A stretch of 12,166 nt of DNA from Asaia bogorensis (GCA_945874515.1 CAMCHA010000025.1:1-12166), one strand, 5' to 3'. Counted from the first letter of the stretch, positions 1 through 7,527 are shown. Notes: generated by a model not told the origin, from the letters alone. Made by a program: numbers and translations.

Positions 1-473
1 GCGTGATTAAGCCCGGCGATGGATGCTACACTCACCACCGCGCCACCGGCAGCGCGCAAGGCCGGCGCCGCGGCCTTGGTGCAGCGAAACACGCCAAGCA
101 GATTAACCTGTAAGACAGTGTCCCATAATTCTTCCGTCAGCCGGTCAAATTCATTCGGTGCAATCGTGGTTTTCGTCCCCGGTGTGCCTGCATTATTCAC
201 CAAATAATCCAAGCGGCCGAGGTCAGCCACCGCCTGTTCAACCATGCGTTTGCAATCCGCGGCATCGGCCACATTGCCGGGTGCCGCAATCACATCCCGC
301 CCCAGGCCGCGCAGCCGTGCCACTTCGGCGGGTCCACGCTCATCCCCCGCCAAATGGTTGATGGCGACCTTGCAGCCATTGGCCGCGAGCATTTCAACGG
401 TCGCCAGGCCAATGCCGGAAGCACCCCCGGTTACCAGCGCGGTTTTGCCTTTCAGATCATAGCTTGCGGTCAT
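1..473 (-). CDS. Short-chain dehydrogenase/reductase (SDR), 3' end cut by window edge
   Basis: The reading frame runs leftward from the ATG at 471-473 to the window edge, giving 157 complete codons of what is normally a protein of about 250 residues. The visible part is the Rossmann half of a classical SDR: the cofactor loop TGGASGIG (residues 15-22), NNAG (93-96), the conserved Asn of the catalytic tetrad in QVNLLG (Asn124) and the beta-5 strand VVSVASIAG ending at the region of the catalytic Ser (about 151). The YxxxK motif lies outside the window. Substrate cannot be told from this half; it probably reduces or oxidises a carbonyl/alcohol with NAD(P)(H) in the cytoplasm. The start is supported by GGAG 8 nt upstream. 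A possible 26-codon ORF ends in an ATGA overlap with this start. The gene is divergent from the Bug receptor at 628, a frequent partner type for catabolic SDRs, but a functional link is only inference. Confidence 0.9.
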   Translation of the reverse strand, partial: MTASYDLKGKTALVTGGASGIGLATVEMLAANGCKVAINHLAGDERGPAEVARLRGLGRDVIAAPGNVADAADCKRMVEQAVADLGRLDYLVNNAGTPGTKTTIAPNEFDRLTEELWDTVLQVNLLGVFRCTKAAAPALRAAGGAVVSVASIAGLNH

Positions 474-550
474 TGGTTAGGCTCCATTCCTTCTCGTTTG
501 GTGGGGCGACGCAACGGGCGCATATGCGCCCCTGTCATGGTCTCATTCAT
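470..550 (-). CDS. Possible 26-codon small ORF coupled to the SDR start
   Basis: On the minus strand an ATG at 548-550 opens a frame of 26 codons (begins MNETMTGAHMRPLRR, ends MEPNQ) and closes with TGA at 470-472. That stop overlaps the SDR ATG as ATGA. A purine-rich stretch, GGAAAGGGAAG, lies just upstream of the ATG and could act as a ribosome-binding site. The peptide is basic and has no signal sequence or recognisable domain. It could be a leader peptide that couples translation to the SDR, or simply 5' untranslated sequence that is open by chance, since short open frames are common in GC-rich DNA. It contains the 16-bp palindrome at 516-531. Existence is uncertain; no function is claimed. 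Confidence 0.25.
   Translation of the reverse strand: MNETMTGAHMRPLRRPTKREGMEPNQ
516..531. promoter_or_regulatory. Perfect 16-bp palindrome, candidate operator between divergent genes
   Basis: The sequence gggcgcatatgcgccc is its own reverse complement over all 16 bases, and symmetry breaks at the next base pair. It sits about 43 bp upstream of the SDR start and about 97 bp upstream of the Bug receptor start, where a dimeric regulator could act on one or both genes. Without spacer it would make only a tight RNA hairpin, so a protein-binding site is more plausible than a terminator. It overlaps the possible small ORF. No regulator gene is visible in the window, so its partner is unknown. Confidence 0.35.
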
Positions 551-595
551 GGCGCTTCCCTTTCCTTGCTTTCTTGGTTTAGCCTGCCCTTATCA

Positions 596-621
596 GCCCG
601 CGCCGACAAGCGGGCAGGGGG
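596..621 (+). promoter_or_regulatory. GC-rich hairpin abutting the Bug receptor ribosome-binding site
   Basis: GCCCGC (596-601) can pair with GCGGGC (610-615) around an 8-nt loop, ending exactly where the Shine-Dalgarno-like AGGGGG (616-621) begins, 6 nt before the ATG at 628. A competing pairing is CCTGCCC (583-589) with GGGCAGG (612-618), which would bury part of the ribosome-binding site. The two pairings are mutually exclusive. Either could tune translation; in GC-rich DNA this may also be chance. Confidence 0.25.
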
Positions 622-627
622 AAACGA

Positions 628-1560
628 ATGAAGAGATGTCTCATCGCGCTCGCCGCGATCCTTGGCGCCTGGGCGCTGCCTGCCTCAGCGCAAATCTCGC
701 TTGTTGTGAATTTCTCTGCCGGCGGCCCATCTGATATCGTGGCTAGGCTCATGCAGAATGATATGGCGGCAGCGCTCGGCCAGCCTGTTGTGATACGTAA
801 CGTCACCGGTGCCGGCGGCACCATCGGCACAGCGGAAGTGGCGCGGGCGCGGCCCGATGGGCAGACCATTCTGCTTTCCCCAATCGGCCCCATCGCCATC
901 CAACCGCATTTTCGCAGCAACCTGACCTATAAGCTCGAAAACCTCGCGGCGATCTGCCAAGTTGCGGATAGCCCGGTCATCATGATGACGCAGAAGAATT
1001 CCGGGCTGCGGCGCGTGGCCGATGTGATCGCTCGTGCGCGTGCCGAGAATGGCGGCATGCCCTTCGCCTCCACCGGGGCAGGCAGCATTCCGCATATTTC
1101 CATGGTGGCGCTGATGCGCGCGGCGAATATCCAGATGAACCATGTGCCGTTTCGTGGTTCGGGTGAGGTGATGCTCGCCTTCCAGCAGGGGCAATTGCAG
1201 CTTTTCACGGACCAGACCTTGTTGATACGCCAATATGATCTGCACCCGATCGCCTTTCTGACCGAAGCGCGCAACCCGGATTTCCCCGATGTGCCCACCA
1301 TGCGCGAAGAAGGCCATGACCTGGTCTATACGATCTGGAGCGGCCTTTACGCCCCCGCCGGCACGCCTGAACCCGTCATGGCGCGGCTGGAGGCCGCCTG
1401 CGAAAGGGCTGTGAAGACTGAAAGCTTCATTGAAGGCATGAAGCGCGTGGCCCAGCCCATCCTGTATCGCAACCGTGTGGATTTCGCTGCCTTCTCCCGC
1501 TCGGAAAGCGAAAAATTTCGCAGCCTGATTGAAGCAACCGGCCTGCGTTCAGCGGAATAA
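628..1560 (+). CDS. Bug-family (TctC-like) tripartite tricarboxylate transporter substrate-binding protein
   Basis: A 310-residue secreted solute-binding receptor. Residues 1-21 form a Sec-type signal peptide (basic MKR, hydrophobic LIALAAILGAWALPA, AxA site ASA at 19-21); no lipobox is visible, so a soluble periplasmic protein is expected. Family hallmarks follow: the N-terminal ligand loop around SAGGPSDIVARL, the GAGGTIGTAEVARARPDG block, VPFRGSGEVMLAFQQGQ in the hinge region and the late FPDVPTMREEGHD and YAPAGTPEPV blocks. Length is normal. Bug proteins bind carboxylates or other small organic acids and deliver them to TctA/TctB membrane subunits, but no such subunits are adjacent, so this is an orphan receptor of unknown ligand. 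AGGGGG lies 6 nt before the ATG. The divergent SDR suggests a shared control region. It ends 60 bp before queA on the same strand, so read-through into the que operon is possible. Confidence 0.92.
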   Translation: MKRCLIALAAILGAWALPASAQISLVVNFSAGGPSDIVARLMQNDMAAALGQPVVIRNVTGAGGTIGTAEVARARPDGQTILLSPIGPIAIQPHFRSNLTYKLENLAAICQVADSPVIMMTQKNSGLRRVADVIARARAENGGMPFASTGAGSIPHISMVALMRAANIQMNHVPFRGSGEVMLAFQQGQLQLFTDQTLLIRQYDLHPIAFLTEARNPDFPDVPTMREEGHDLVYTIWSGLYAPAGTPEPVMARLEAACERAVKTESFIEGMKRVAQPILYRNRVDFAAFSRSESEKFRSLIEATGLRSAE

Positions 1561-1620
1561 CATCCCCAGCATCTGGGCCGGCTGGTTGCGCCAGGGGCGG
1601 CTTCGCGCTACCGCGCCCAA
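1561..1620 (+). other. Spacer/leader upstream of queA with three short hairpins
   Basis: The 60 bp between the Bug receptor stop and queA hold three consecutive inverted repeats: CCCAG (1565-1569)/CTGGG (1573-1577), CTGG (1582-1585)/CCAG (1591-1594) and GGGCG (1595-1599)/CGCCC (1614-1618). None is followed by a T-tract, so an intrinsic terminator is not supported. The sequence does not resemble a preQ1 riboswitch: it has no A-rich tail and no conserved pseudoknot pattern. The que promoter must lie here or inside the upstream gene; I see no convincing -35/-10 pair. Confidence 0.3.
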
Positions 1621-2691
1621 GTGCTGGCTCAACCCCCTCCTTTGCGGCTGGATGATTATGATTTCATCCTGCCTGACCGTTTGATCGCGCAGGCGCCCAT
1701 CCGCCCGCGCGATGCGGCGCGCATGCTGGTGGTGCGCCCGGATGGCGTGGAAGATCGCGGCGTGCGTGATCTGCCGGCGCTGCTTGGCCCTGGCGATGTG
1801 ATGGTGGTGAATGATACGCGCGTGATCCCCGCGCGGTTGCATGCCAAGCGCGGCCAGGCGCGGGTTGAAATCATGCTGAACCGGCATGAGGAAGCGGGCA
1901 TTTGGCATGCGCTGATCCGCAATGCGCGCCGCCTCAAGGCCGGTGATGAATTGCAAGTTGAAGGCGCTGAAGAATGCACCGCGCGCGTGCTGGAAGACCC
2001 CGAAGGTGGTGCCGCGCGGCTTGATTTCGGCCCGGATCAAGCGCGGCTCGCGGCTGCTTTGGAAAAGGCCGGGGAGATCCCTCTGCCGCCCTATATCAGC
2101 CGCCCCGAAGGCCCGACCGCTGAAGATACCAGAGATTACCAGACAATCTTCGCCCGCCGCCCCGGTGCTGTCGCGGCACCCACCGCCAGTCTGCATTTCA
2201 CCGAAGCCCTGCTGCAAGCGCTGGATGCGCTCGGTGTGGCGCGCGTGACGGTCACGCTGCATGTCGGCGCTGGCACCTTTTTGCCGGTGCGCAGCGATGA
2301 TGCGCGGGCGCATAAACTGCATGAGGAATGGGGCGAAATCACCCCGGAAGCTGCCGCGCGATTGAATGCGGTGCGCGCAGCGGGCGGGCGCATCATCGCC
2401 ATCGGCACCACCGCCTTGCGCCTTTTGGAAAGCGCGGTGCAGCCAGATAGCAGCATCGCGCCCTTTCGCGGCCTGACGGATGTGTATCTACTGCCGGGGC
2501 ACGCGTTTCGCAGCGCCGATGCGTTGATGACAAATTTCCACCTGCCGCGCAGCACGCTGTTCATGCTGGTTTGTGCCTTTGCCGGTGATCAGCGCATGCG
2601 CAACGCCTATAACCACGCCATCGCGCAGAACTATCGCTTCTATTCCTATGGCGATTCATCCCTGCTGTTTCGCGCGGAAGATACGCCATGA
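1621..2691 (+). CDS. queA: S-adenosylmethionine:tRNA ribosyltransferase-isomerase QueA
   Basis: QueA transfers and isomerises the ribosyl moiety of S-adenosylmethionine onto 7-aminomethyl-7-deazaguanine in tRNA, forming epoxyqueuosine at position 34. Diagnostic blocks are present: [13 protein letters not shown] near the N-terminus, [16 protein letters not shown] (58-73), [22 protein letters not shown] (181-193), [12 protein letters not shown] (213-224), [10 protein letters not shown] and the C-terminal [19 protein letters not shown] (304-322). The length of 356 residues is normal. The start is uncertain: the only in-frame candidates are GTG at 1621 and TTG at 1642, neither with a good Shine-Dalgarno. 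TTG would begin the protein at RLDDYDF, closer to the usual family N-terminus, and give 349 residues; no in-frame ATG exists between the upstream stop and the conserved region. The stop overlaps the tgt start (ATGA at 2688-2691). First gene of the que operon. Confidence 0.96.
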   Translation: MLAQPPPLRLDDYDFILPDRLIAQAPIRPRDAARMLVVRPDGVEDRGVRDLPALLGPGDVMVVNDTRVIPARLHAKRGQARVEIMLNRHEEAGIWHALIRNARRLKAGDELQVEGAEECTARVLEDPEGGAARLDFGPDQARLAAALEKAGEIPLPPYISRPEGPTAEDTRDYQTIFARRPGAVAAPTASLHFTEALLQALDALGVARVTVTLHVGAGTFLPVRSDDARAHKLHEEWGEITPEAAARLNAVRAAGGRIIAIGTTALRLLESAVQPDSSIAPFRGLTDVYLLPGHAFRSADALMTNFHLPRSTLFMLVCAFAGDQRMRNAYNHAIAQNYRFYSYGDSSLLFRAEDTP

Positions 2692-3812
2692 CGCTTTCCT
2701 GGCAGCATGAAGCACAAGATGGCGCGGCGCGGGCGGGTGTTTTGCACACGGCCCATGGTGAAGTGCCAACGCCGGTTTTCATGCCGGTCGGCACCGCCGG
2801 TACGGTAAAGGCCATGACAGCGGATGCGGTGCGCGCCACCGGTGCGCGCATGGTGCTTGGCAATACCTATCACCTCATGCTGCGTCCGGGCGCGGAGCGT
2901 ATTGCGCGGCTTGGTGGCCTGCATCGCTTCATGGATTGGCATGGGCCAATCCTGACCGATTCCGGCGGCTTTCAAGTCATGTCACTTTCGGGCTTGCGCA
3001 AGATGGATGCGGATGGCGTCACCTTCCAAAGCCATGTGGATGGATCGCGCCATCGCCTGACGCCGGAACGCAGCGTGGATATCCAGCATCTGCTCGGCGC
3101 TGATGTGACCATGTGTTTTGATGAATGCACGCCCTTCCCCGCGACGCATGAACAGGCCGCAACATCCATGCGGCTTTCCATGCGCTGGGCAGCGCGCAGC
3201 CGTGAAGCCTTTGTGCCGCGCGCTGGTTATGGCTTGTTCGGCATTGTCCAAGGCAGTGTTTTCCCTGATCTGCGCGCGGAAAGTGTCGCGGCACTCACCG
3301 GCATTGGCTTTGAAGGCTATGCGGTGGGTGGGCTTGCCGTGGGTGAAGGCCAGGAAGCCATGTTCACCACGCTGGAATGCACCACGCCGCTGCTGCCCAC
3401 CGATAAGCCGCGCTATCTGATGGGGGTCGGCACGCCTTCTGATCTGATTGGCGCGGTGCGCCGCGGCATAGATATGTTTGATTGCGTCATGCCGACACGT
3501 TCTGGCCGCACAGGGCGCGCCTATACACGGGGCGGTGTGATCAATATCCGCAATGCCCGCCATGCTGAGGATAACCGCCCGCTTGATCCTGCCTGTGCCT
3601 GCCCCGCTTGTAGGGGCCATTCGCGTGCCTATCTGCATCACCTGTTCAAGGCGAATGAAATGCTGGGGCCCATGCTGCTGACGTGGCACAATATCCAATA
3701 CTATCAGGATCTGATGGCGGAACTCCGCGCCGGCATCCTGGCGGGGGATCTCGCCGGCACCGCCGCGCGCATTGAAGCCGGCTGGCAGGCCGAAAAGGAA
3801 AATGCAGCATGA
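2688..3812 (+). CDS. tgt: tRNA-guanine transglycosylase Tgt
   Basis: Bacterial Tgt, 374 residues, exchanges guanine-34 in tRNA-Asp, -Asn, -His and -Tyr for preQ1. All key residues are visible: the general acid/base Asp91 in DSGGFQ, the covalent nucleophile Asp265 in FDCVMPTR, the recognition segment GGLAVGE (214-220), and a zinc site of Cys303, Cys305, Cys308 and His334 whose spacing matches the well-studied Zymomonas enzyme. Length matches the family. The ATG overlaps the queA stop as ATGA and has GGAAG 7 nt upstream, so translation is probably coupled. It follows QueA in gene order although it acts before QueA in the pathway. Confidence 0.97.
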   Translation: MTLSWQHEAQDGAARAGVLHTAHGEVPTPVFMPVGTAGTVKAMTADAVRATGARMVLGNTYHLMLRPGAERIARLGGLHRFMDWHGPILTDSGGFQVMSLSGLRKMDADGVTFQSHVDGSRHRLTPERSVDIQHLLGADVTMCFDECTPFPATHEQAATSMRLSMRWAARSREAFVPRAGYGLFGIVQGSVFPDLRAESVAALTGIGFEGYAVGGLAVGEGQEAMFTTLECTTPLLPTDKPRYLMGVGTPSDLIGAVRRGIDMFDCVMPTRSGRTGRAYTRGGVINIRNARHAEDNRPLDPACACPACRGHSRAYLHHLFKANEMLGPMLLTWHNIQYYQDLMAELRAGILAGDLAGTAARIEAGWQAEKENAA

Positions 3813-4267
3813 GCGATCTTTCGCAACTTTCGCAGCTTGGCCAGACCACACAGCAACCACAAAGCCCAGAACAGGCGGTGCTGGAACGTGTGGGCAATCC
3901 GCATCCTGGCCTGCGCTATTGCATCCGCTTTACCGCGCCGGAATTCACCTCGCTCTGCCCGCTGACAGGTCAGCCGGATTTCGCGCATCTGGTGATTGAT
4001 TACGTACCGGATGCCTGGATTGTGGAAAGCAAATCGCTCAAGCTGTATCTTGCTTCGTTCCGCAATCACGGCGCTTTCCATGAAGCCTGCACGCTGGATA
4101 TCGCGCAGCGCCTTGTGGGCTTGCTGACACCGCATTGGCTCCGCATCGGTGGCTATTGGTATCCGCGCGGCGGCATTCCCATCGATGTCTTCTGGCAAAG
4201 CGGCGCGCCGCCGGAAGCGGTTTGGATTCCGGCGCAGGAAGTGCAGCCCTATCGTGGGCGCGGCTGA
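3809..4267 (+). CDS. queF: NADPH-dependent 7-cyano-7-deazaguanine (preQ0) reductase QueF, short type
   Basis: QueF reduces the nitrile of preQ0 to the amine of preQ1 using two NADPH, a reaction of the tunnelling (T-)fold family. At 152 residues it is the short, unimodular form. Signatures: catalytic Cys50, which forms the thioimide, in [11 protein letters not shown]; the acid Asp57; the substrate-specificity stretch [20 protein letters not shown] (73-92) containing His91-Glu92. The Cys-to-His spacing of 41 residues agrees with the Bacillus enzyme. The start overlaps the tgt stop as ATGA, with AAGGA upstream. Residues 1-25 are Ser/Gln-rich and less conserved. The 3' end overlaps the queG start by 14 nt. 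Confidence 0.96.
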   Translation: MSDLSQLSQLGQTTQQPQSPEQAVLERVGNPHPGLRYCIRFTAPEFTSLCPLTGQPDFAHLVIDYVPDAWIVESKSLKLYLASFRNHGAFHEACTLDIAQRLVGLLTPHWLRIGGYWYPRGGIPIDVFWQSGAPPEAVWIPAQEVQPYRGRG

Positions 4268-5291
4268 CGCCATTCGGGCAGAGGCCACGCGCCTCGGCTT
4301 CGATGCCATTGGCTTCGCGCCGGCGCGGCTGGGGCCGGAGGCGCGCGAAAGGCTCCAGGCATTTCTCGCCGCTGGCATGCATGGTGGCATGGGCTGGATG
4401 GAAGCCCGCGCCGATCAGCGCGCCGACCCGCGCATGCTTTGGCCTGAAGCGCGGAGTGTGATTTCACTCGGCCTTTCCTACGCGCCCGAAACCGATCCAC
4501 TGCAAAGCCTGGCCTGGCAGGACCGCGCGACGATCAGCGTCTATGCGCGCAATCGCGATTATCATGATGTGGTCAAGAAACGCCTGAAGGCGCTGGCACG
4601 TTGGATGGTAGCGCATTTCGCCGATACAGGCGTGAAGGTTTTCGTGGACACCGCGCCGGTAATGGAAAAACCCTTGGCGCAGCAGGCGGGTTTGGGCTGG
4701 CAGGGCAAGCATACCAATCTTGTCTCCCGAACCCATGGGTCCTGGCTGTTTCTGGGCGAGATTTACACCACGCTCGATCTCAGCCCCGATGCGGCAGAAA
4801 TTGATCATTGCGGTACTTGCGCGCGCTGCCTTGATATCTGCCCGACCAAGGCCTTCCCCGCGCCGTATCGCTTGGATGCGCGGCGCTGCATTTCCTACCT
4901 CACAATCGAACATCACGGCCCAATCCCTGAGGAATTTCGTAAGCCCATGGGCAATCGTATCTATGGTTGTGATGATTGCCTTGCGGTCTGCCCCTGGAAT
5001 AAATTCGCGGCCACGCATCAGGAACCTGCCTTCGCGCCGCGGGCAGAACTCACCGCGCCAAAACTGGCAGATTTGGCTGCGCTGGATGATGCTGGGTTTC
5101 GCACGCTGTTTTCCGGCAGTCCCATCAAGCGCATCGGGCGCAATCGCTTCATCCGCAATGTACTGATCGCCATTGGTAATTCCGCCGATCCCAGCTTGCA
5201 GGAAACCGCGCGCGCGCTTTGCGCCGATACTGACCCCGTGGTTGCAGAAACCGCCGCCTGGGCCGCCGCCCAATTGGATCAAACCGTATGA
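4254..5291 (+). CDS. queG: Epoxyqueuosine reductase QueG
   Basis: QueG is a cobalamin- and iron-sulphur-dependent enzyme that reduces epoxyqueuosine in tRNA to queuosine, the last step of the pathway. I choose GTG at 4254-4256, giving 345 residues that begin [22 protein letters not shown], as homologues do. The frame stays open back to an ATG at 4149, but that would place 35 Arg-rich residues inside queF. Motifs, numbered from the GTG: the catalytic-acid segment [10 protein letters not shown] with Asp132; [10 protein letters not shown] (146-155); eight cluster cysteines for two 4Fe-4S centres (186, 189, 192, 196 and 212, 239, 242, 246) in [12 protein letters not shown] and [13 protein letters not shown]; and a C-terminal HEAT-like helical segment (from about 295). 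Its stop overlaps the queC start as ATGA. The ribosome-binding site is poor (AGGAA, 13 nt away), consistent with coupling to queF. Confidence 0.95.
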   Translation: MGAADAIRAEATRLGFDAIGFAPARLGPEARERLQAFLAAGMHGGMGWMEARADQRADPRMLWPEARSVISLGLSYAPETDPLQSLAWQDRATISVYARNRDYHDVVKKRLKALARWMVAHFADTGVKVFVDTAPVMEKPLAQQAGLGWQGKHTNLVSRTHGSWLFLGEIYTTLDLSPDAAEIDHCGTCARCLDICPTKAFPAPYRLDARRCISYLTIEHHGPIPEEFRKPMGNRIYGCDDCLAVCPWNKFAATHQEPAFAPRAELTAPKLADLAALDDAGFRTLFSGSPIKRIGRNRFIRNVLIAIGNSADPSLQETARALCADTDPVVAETAAWAAAQLDQTV

Positions 5292-5995
5292 CCCAAGAAA
5301 AAGCGCTCGTCCTTTTCAGCGGTGGGCAGGATTCTGCAACCTGCCTCGCCTGGGCCTTGGATCGTTTCGCGCAGGTGGAAACCATCGGGTTTGACTATGG
5401 TCAACGCCACAAGATCGAACTTGATGTCCGCGACAGCTTTCGCGCGGCCCTGTTGCAAGCGCGCCCGGAATGGCAAGCGAAACTTGGTACGGATCATCTG
5501 ATCCGTTTGGATGCGCTTGGTCAGGTTTCTGATACTGCGCTTACTTCCGAAGCTACTATCGCGTTTAACGCCGATGGCCTGCCCAATACTTTCGTGCCAG
5601 GACGAAACATTGTTTTCCTGAGCTTCGCCGCCGCCATCGCCTATCGCCGCGGCATCAAGCACATTGTGGGCGGCATGTGTGAGACGGATTACTCCGGCTA
5701 TCCCGATTGCCGAGATGATACGATCAAAGCGCTGCAAGTGGCGCTGAATCTTGGCATGGATCGGCGCTTTGTGCTGGAAACGCCGCTCATGTGGCTCGAC
5801 AAGGCCGCGACATGGCAGCTGGCGGAAAGCCTTGGCGGAGCGCCCTTGGTGGCGGCGTTGCTGGAACACACGCATAGCTGCTATCTGGGGGATCGGCAGC
5901 ACCGCCACGCTTGGGGTTATGGCTGTGGCACCTGCCCAGCCTGCGACTTGCGCGCCAAGGGTTGGACGGCCTATGCAGCGCGCGAGCACCCATGA
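5288..5995 (+). CDS. queC: 7-cyano-7-deazaguanine (preQ0) synthase QueC
   Basis: QueC converts 7-carboxy-7-deazaguanine to preQ0 with ammonia and ATP. It is an adenine-nucleotide alpha-hydrolase-type (PP-loop) enzyme: the PP-loop is SGGQDS (11-16), followed by [11 protein letters not shown] (35-45), VPGRN (103-107) and [15 protein letters not shown] (128-142). The C-terminal zinc site is Cys198, Cys213, Cys216 and Cys219 in [17 protein letters not shown]. At 235 residues it is of normal length. It begins with ATGA overlap on queG and ends with ATGA overlap on the transporter gene. Its presence shows that at least the late de novo route to preQ0 is kept; QueD, QueE and FolE must be encoded elsewhere if the route is complete. 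Confidence 0.97.
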   Translation: MTQEKALVLFSGGQDSATCLAWALDRFAQVETIGFDYGQRHKIELDVRDSFRAALLQARPEWQAKLGTDHLIRLDALGQVSDTALTSEATIAFNADGLPNTFVPGRNIVFLSFAAAIAYRRGIKHIVGGMCETDYSGYPDCRDDTIKALQVALNLGMDRRFVLETPLMWLDKAATWQLAESLGGAPLVAALLEHTHSCYLGDRQHRHAWGYGCGTCPACDLRAKGWTAYAAREHP

Positions 5996-6549
5996 ACCTT
6001 TCCCCCCGCCTTCAAGGCTTCGCCTTTCTGATCGGCTTCTCGCTGTGCATTCCTGCAGCGAATTGGATGATCGGAAATCTCGGCACCTTCTGCGTGCCCA
6101 ATGGCCCCTGCCTGATCCCTGTCGCGCCCGGCATCATGGCGCCATCGGGCGTGCTGATGATCGGTCTTGCGCTGGTATTGAGGGATATGGTGCAGCGCCG
6201 CCTTGGCCTTGCCTGGGCTTTCGCCGCCATTGCGGCGGGCGTGGTGCTTTCTGCGCTATTGGCGCCGCCTGCTTTGGTGCTGGCCTCTGCTGCGGCTTTC
6301 CTGCTGAGCGAAACCGCCGATCTTGCCGTCTATACGCCGTTGCAAAAGCGCGGCCTGGTGCTGGCAGTGGCCGCGAGTGGCGCGGTTGGCCTGGTAGTGG
6401 ATAGTGTCGTCTTCCTGTTTCTCGCCTTCGGCAGCCTGGATTTTCTGGCCGGGCAGATCATCGGCAAGGCCTGGATGGTATTGCTGGCCTTGCCCTTCAT
6501 TCATTGGCTGCGCCGGCATGATGCGCGGCGCGGCATTCAACCGGCCTGA
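5992..6549 (+). CDS. VUT/YhhQ-family (COG1738) queuosine-precursor transporter
   Basis: A 185-residue inner-membrane protein with about five or six hydrophobic segments (roughly 8-28, 43-66, 73-91, 93-108, 121-145 and 152-171). It carries family motifs: [11 protein letters not shown] (62-72), [20 protein letters not shown] (98-117), [19 protein letters not shown] (129-147) and GQIIGKAW (154-161). YhhQ of E. coli imports preQ0 and preQ1; location as the last gene of a queA-tgt-queF-queG-queC operon supports the same role here. The frame is open upstream to 5911, inside queC, but the ATG at 5992 overlapping the queC stop fits the operon pattern and the usual family N-terminus. The stop at 6547-6549 directly abuts the stop of the convergent Bug gene, leaving no room for a private terminator. 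Confidence 0.9.
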   Translation: MNLSPRLQGFAFLIGFSLCIPAANWMIGNLGTFCVPNGPCLIPVAPGIMAPSGVLMIGLALVLRDMVQRRLGLAWAFAAIAAGVVLSALLAPPALVLASAAAFLLSETADLAVYTPLQKRGLVLAVAASGAVGLVVDSVVFLFLAFGSLDFLAGQIIGKAWMVLLALPFIHWLRRHDARRGIQPA

Positions 6550-7509
6550 TCAGTCGGGCTTTACGCTGAATTCGCGCACCACCGCGCTCCATTTTGCCAC
6601 CTCCGCATCCAGAAAGCGCGCCAGCCCCGCAGGGTGCGACAGCACTAGCCGCGCCTGCTGAATCTGCGTCATTTGCGTGCGGATGCGTTCTTCGGAAAGG
6701 GTTTCGCGTAACGCATTGTTCATGCGTGTTACCAATTCCGCCGGCGTGCCGGCGGGCGCGAAAACGCCCCACCAGGCTTCAGCCTGCAAGCCCGGAAAGC
6801 CGCTTTCTTCCGCGGTCGGCAGATCGCTCAACGCCGGCAGTCGCGCGGGGCCAAATTGCGCCACGGCGCGGAAAGTGCCGGCCGCGATTTGCGCCGCCAC
6901 CAGCGCGGCCGAGCCGATCATCATATCCACCGTGCCCGCCAAGGTGTCATTCACCGCAAGCCCGCCGCTGCGATAGGGAATATGCGTAAGCCGCGTGCCG
7001 CTTCGGGCCTGGAATTGGATCATGGCCAAATGCCCGATCGTGCCATTGCCGGTGGACCCGAAGGAAACCGCATCGGGCCGCGCCTTCGCCGCCGCCACAA
7101 CATCAGCCAAGGACCGAAACGGCTTATCCGCGCGACACGCAATCACATAAGGCGCGCCACCAATCAGCATCACGGGGTCAAGATCACGCGTCAGGTTGAA
7201 GGGCAGATTGGCGAGCAGCGCCGGCATGGTTGCGTGACTGTCGAAGGTCAGCAGCCAAGTCTGCCCATCGGGCCGTGCCTTGGCCACCGCATCCGTCCCG
7301 ATGGACCCAGCCGCGCCGGGGCGGTTTTCCACGATAATCGGCGCGCCAAGCCGTTGCATCAGCCCGGGCGAAACCAACCGCGCGACCGCATCCGTGGACC
7401 CGCCTGGCCCGAAAGGCACCACTATGCGAATGGAATTGCCCTGAGCATGGGCCGGCAGAATGCTGGCTGCCGCCAAGCCACCCAGCGCCGTACGACGCGA
7501 AATCTTCAT
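6550..7509 (-). CDS. Bug-family (TctC-like) tripartite tricarboxylate transporter substrate-binding protein
   Basis: A 319-residue periplasmic receptor, the second of this family in the window. I choose the ATG at 7507-7509 because GGAGAAGG lies 6 nt upstream and the protein then begins with a signal peptide: MKISRRTALGGLAAASILPAHA, cleavage after AHA (about residue 22). The SRRTALG stretch resembles a weak twin-arginine signal, common for Bug proteins, so Tat export is possible. Family blocks: VPFGPGGSTDAVARL, ENRPGAAGSIGTDAVAKARPDG, FGSTGNGTIGHLAM, HIPYRSGGLAVNDTLAGTVD, LPTAEESGFPG and FAPAGTPAELV. The ligand is unknown and no TctA/TctB genes are adjacent. It is clearly divergent from the receptor at 628-1560, so this is not a recent duplication. 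It lies 68 bp downstream of Anbu on the same strand and may be read from its own promoter or by read-through. Confidence 0.92.
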   Translation of the reverse strand: MKISRRTALGGLAAASILPAHAQGNSIRIVVPFGPGGSTDAVARLVSPGLMQRLGAPIIVENRPGAAGSIGTDAVAKARPDGQTWLLTFDSHATMPALLANLPFNLTRDLDPVMLIGGAPYVIACRADKPFRSLADVVAAAKARPDAVSFGSTGNGTIGHLAMIQFQARSGTRLTHIPYRSGGLAVNDTLAGTVDMMIGSAALVAAQIAAGTFRAVAQFGPARLPALSDLPTAEESGFPGLQAEAWWGVFAPAGTPAELVTRMNNALRETLSEERIRTQMTQIQQARLVLSHPAGLARFLDAEVAKWSAVVREFSVKPD

Positions 7510-7527
7510 GACGCCTTCTCCCCCATC

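Noticed and set aside
1565..1577. Intrinsic terminator after the first Bug gene (CCCAG/CTGGG hairpin)
   Set aside because: The stem is only 5 bp with a 3-nt loop and no T-tract follows.
1561..1620. preQ1 riboswitch upstream of queA
   Set aside because: The spacer lacks the A-rich tail and pseudoknot pattern of known preQ1 classes; only generic GC hairpins are present.
2982..3860. 292-codon minus-strand open frame
   Set aside because: It is fully antisense to tgt, whose motifs are unambiguous; composition is typical of a complement-strand shadow.
4149..4253. N-terminal extension of QueG beginning at ATG 4149
   Set aside because: This stretch is the queF coding sequence read in another frame and yields an Arg-rich tail not found in QueG proteins.
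5279..5989. 236-codon minus-strand open frame
   Set aside because: Antisense to queC over nearly its whole length, with no recognisable domain.
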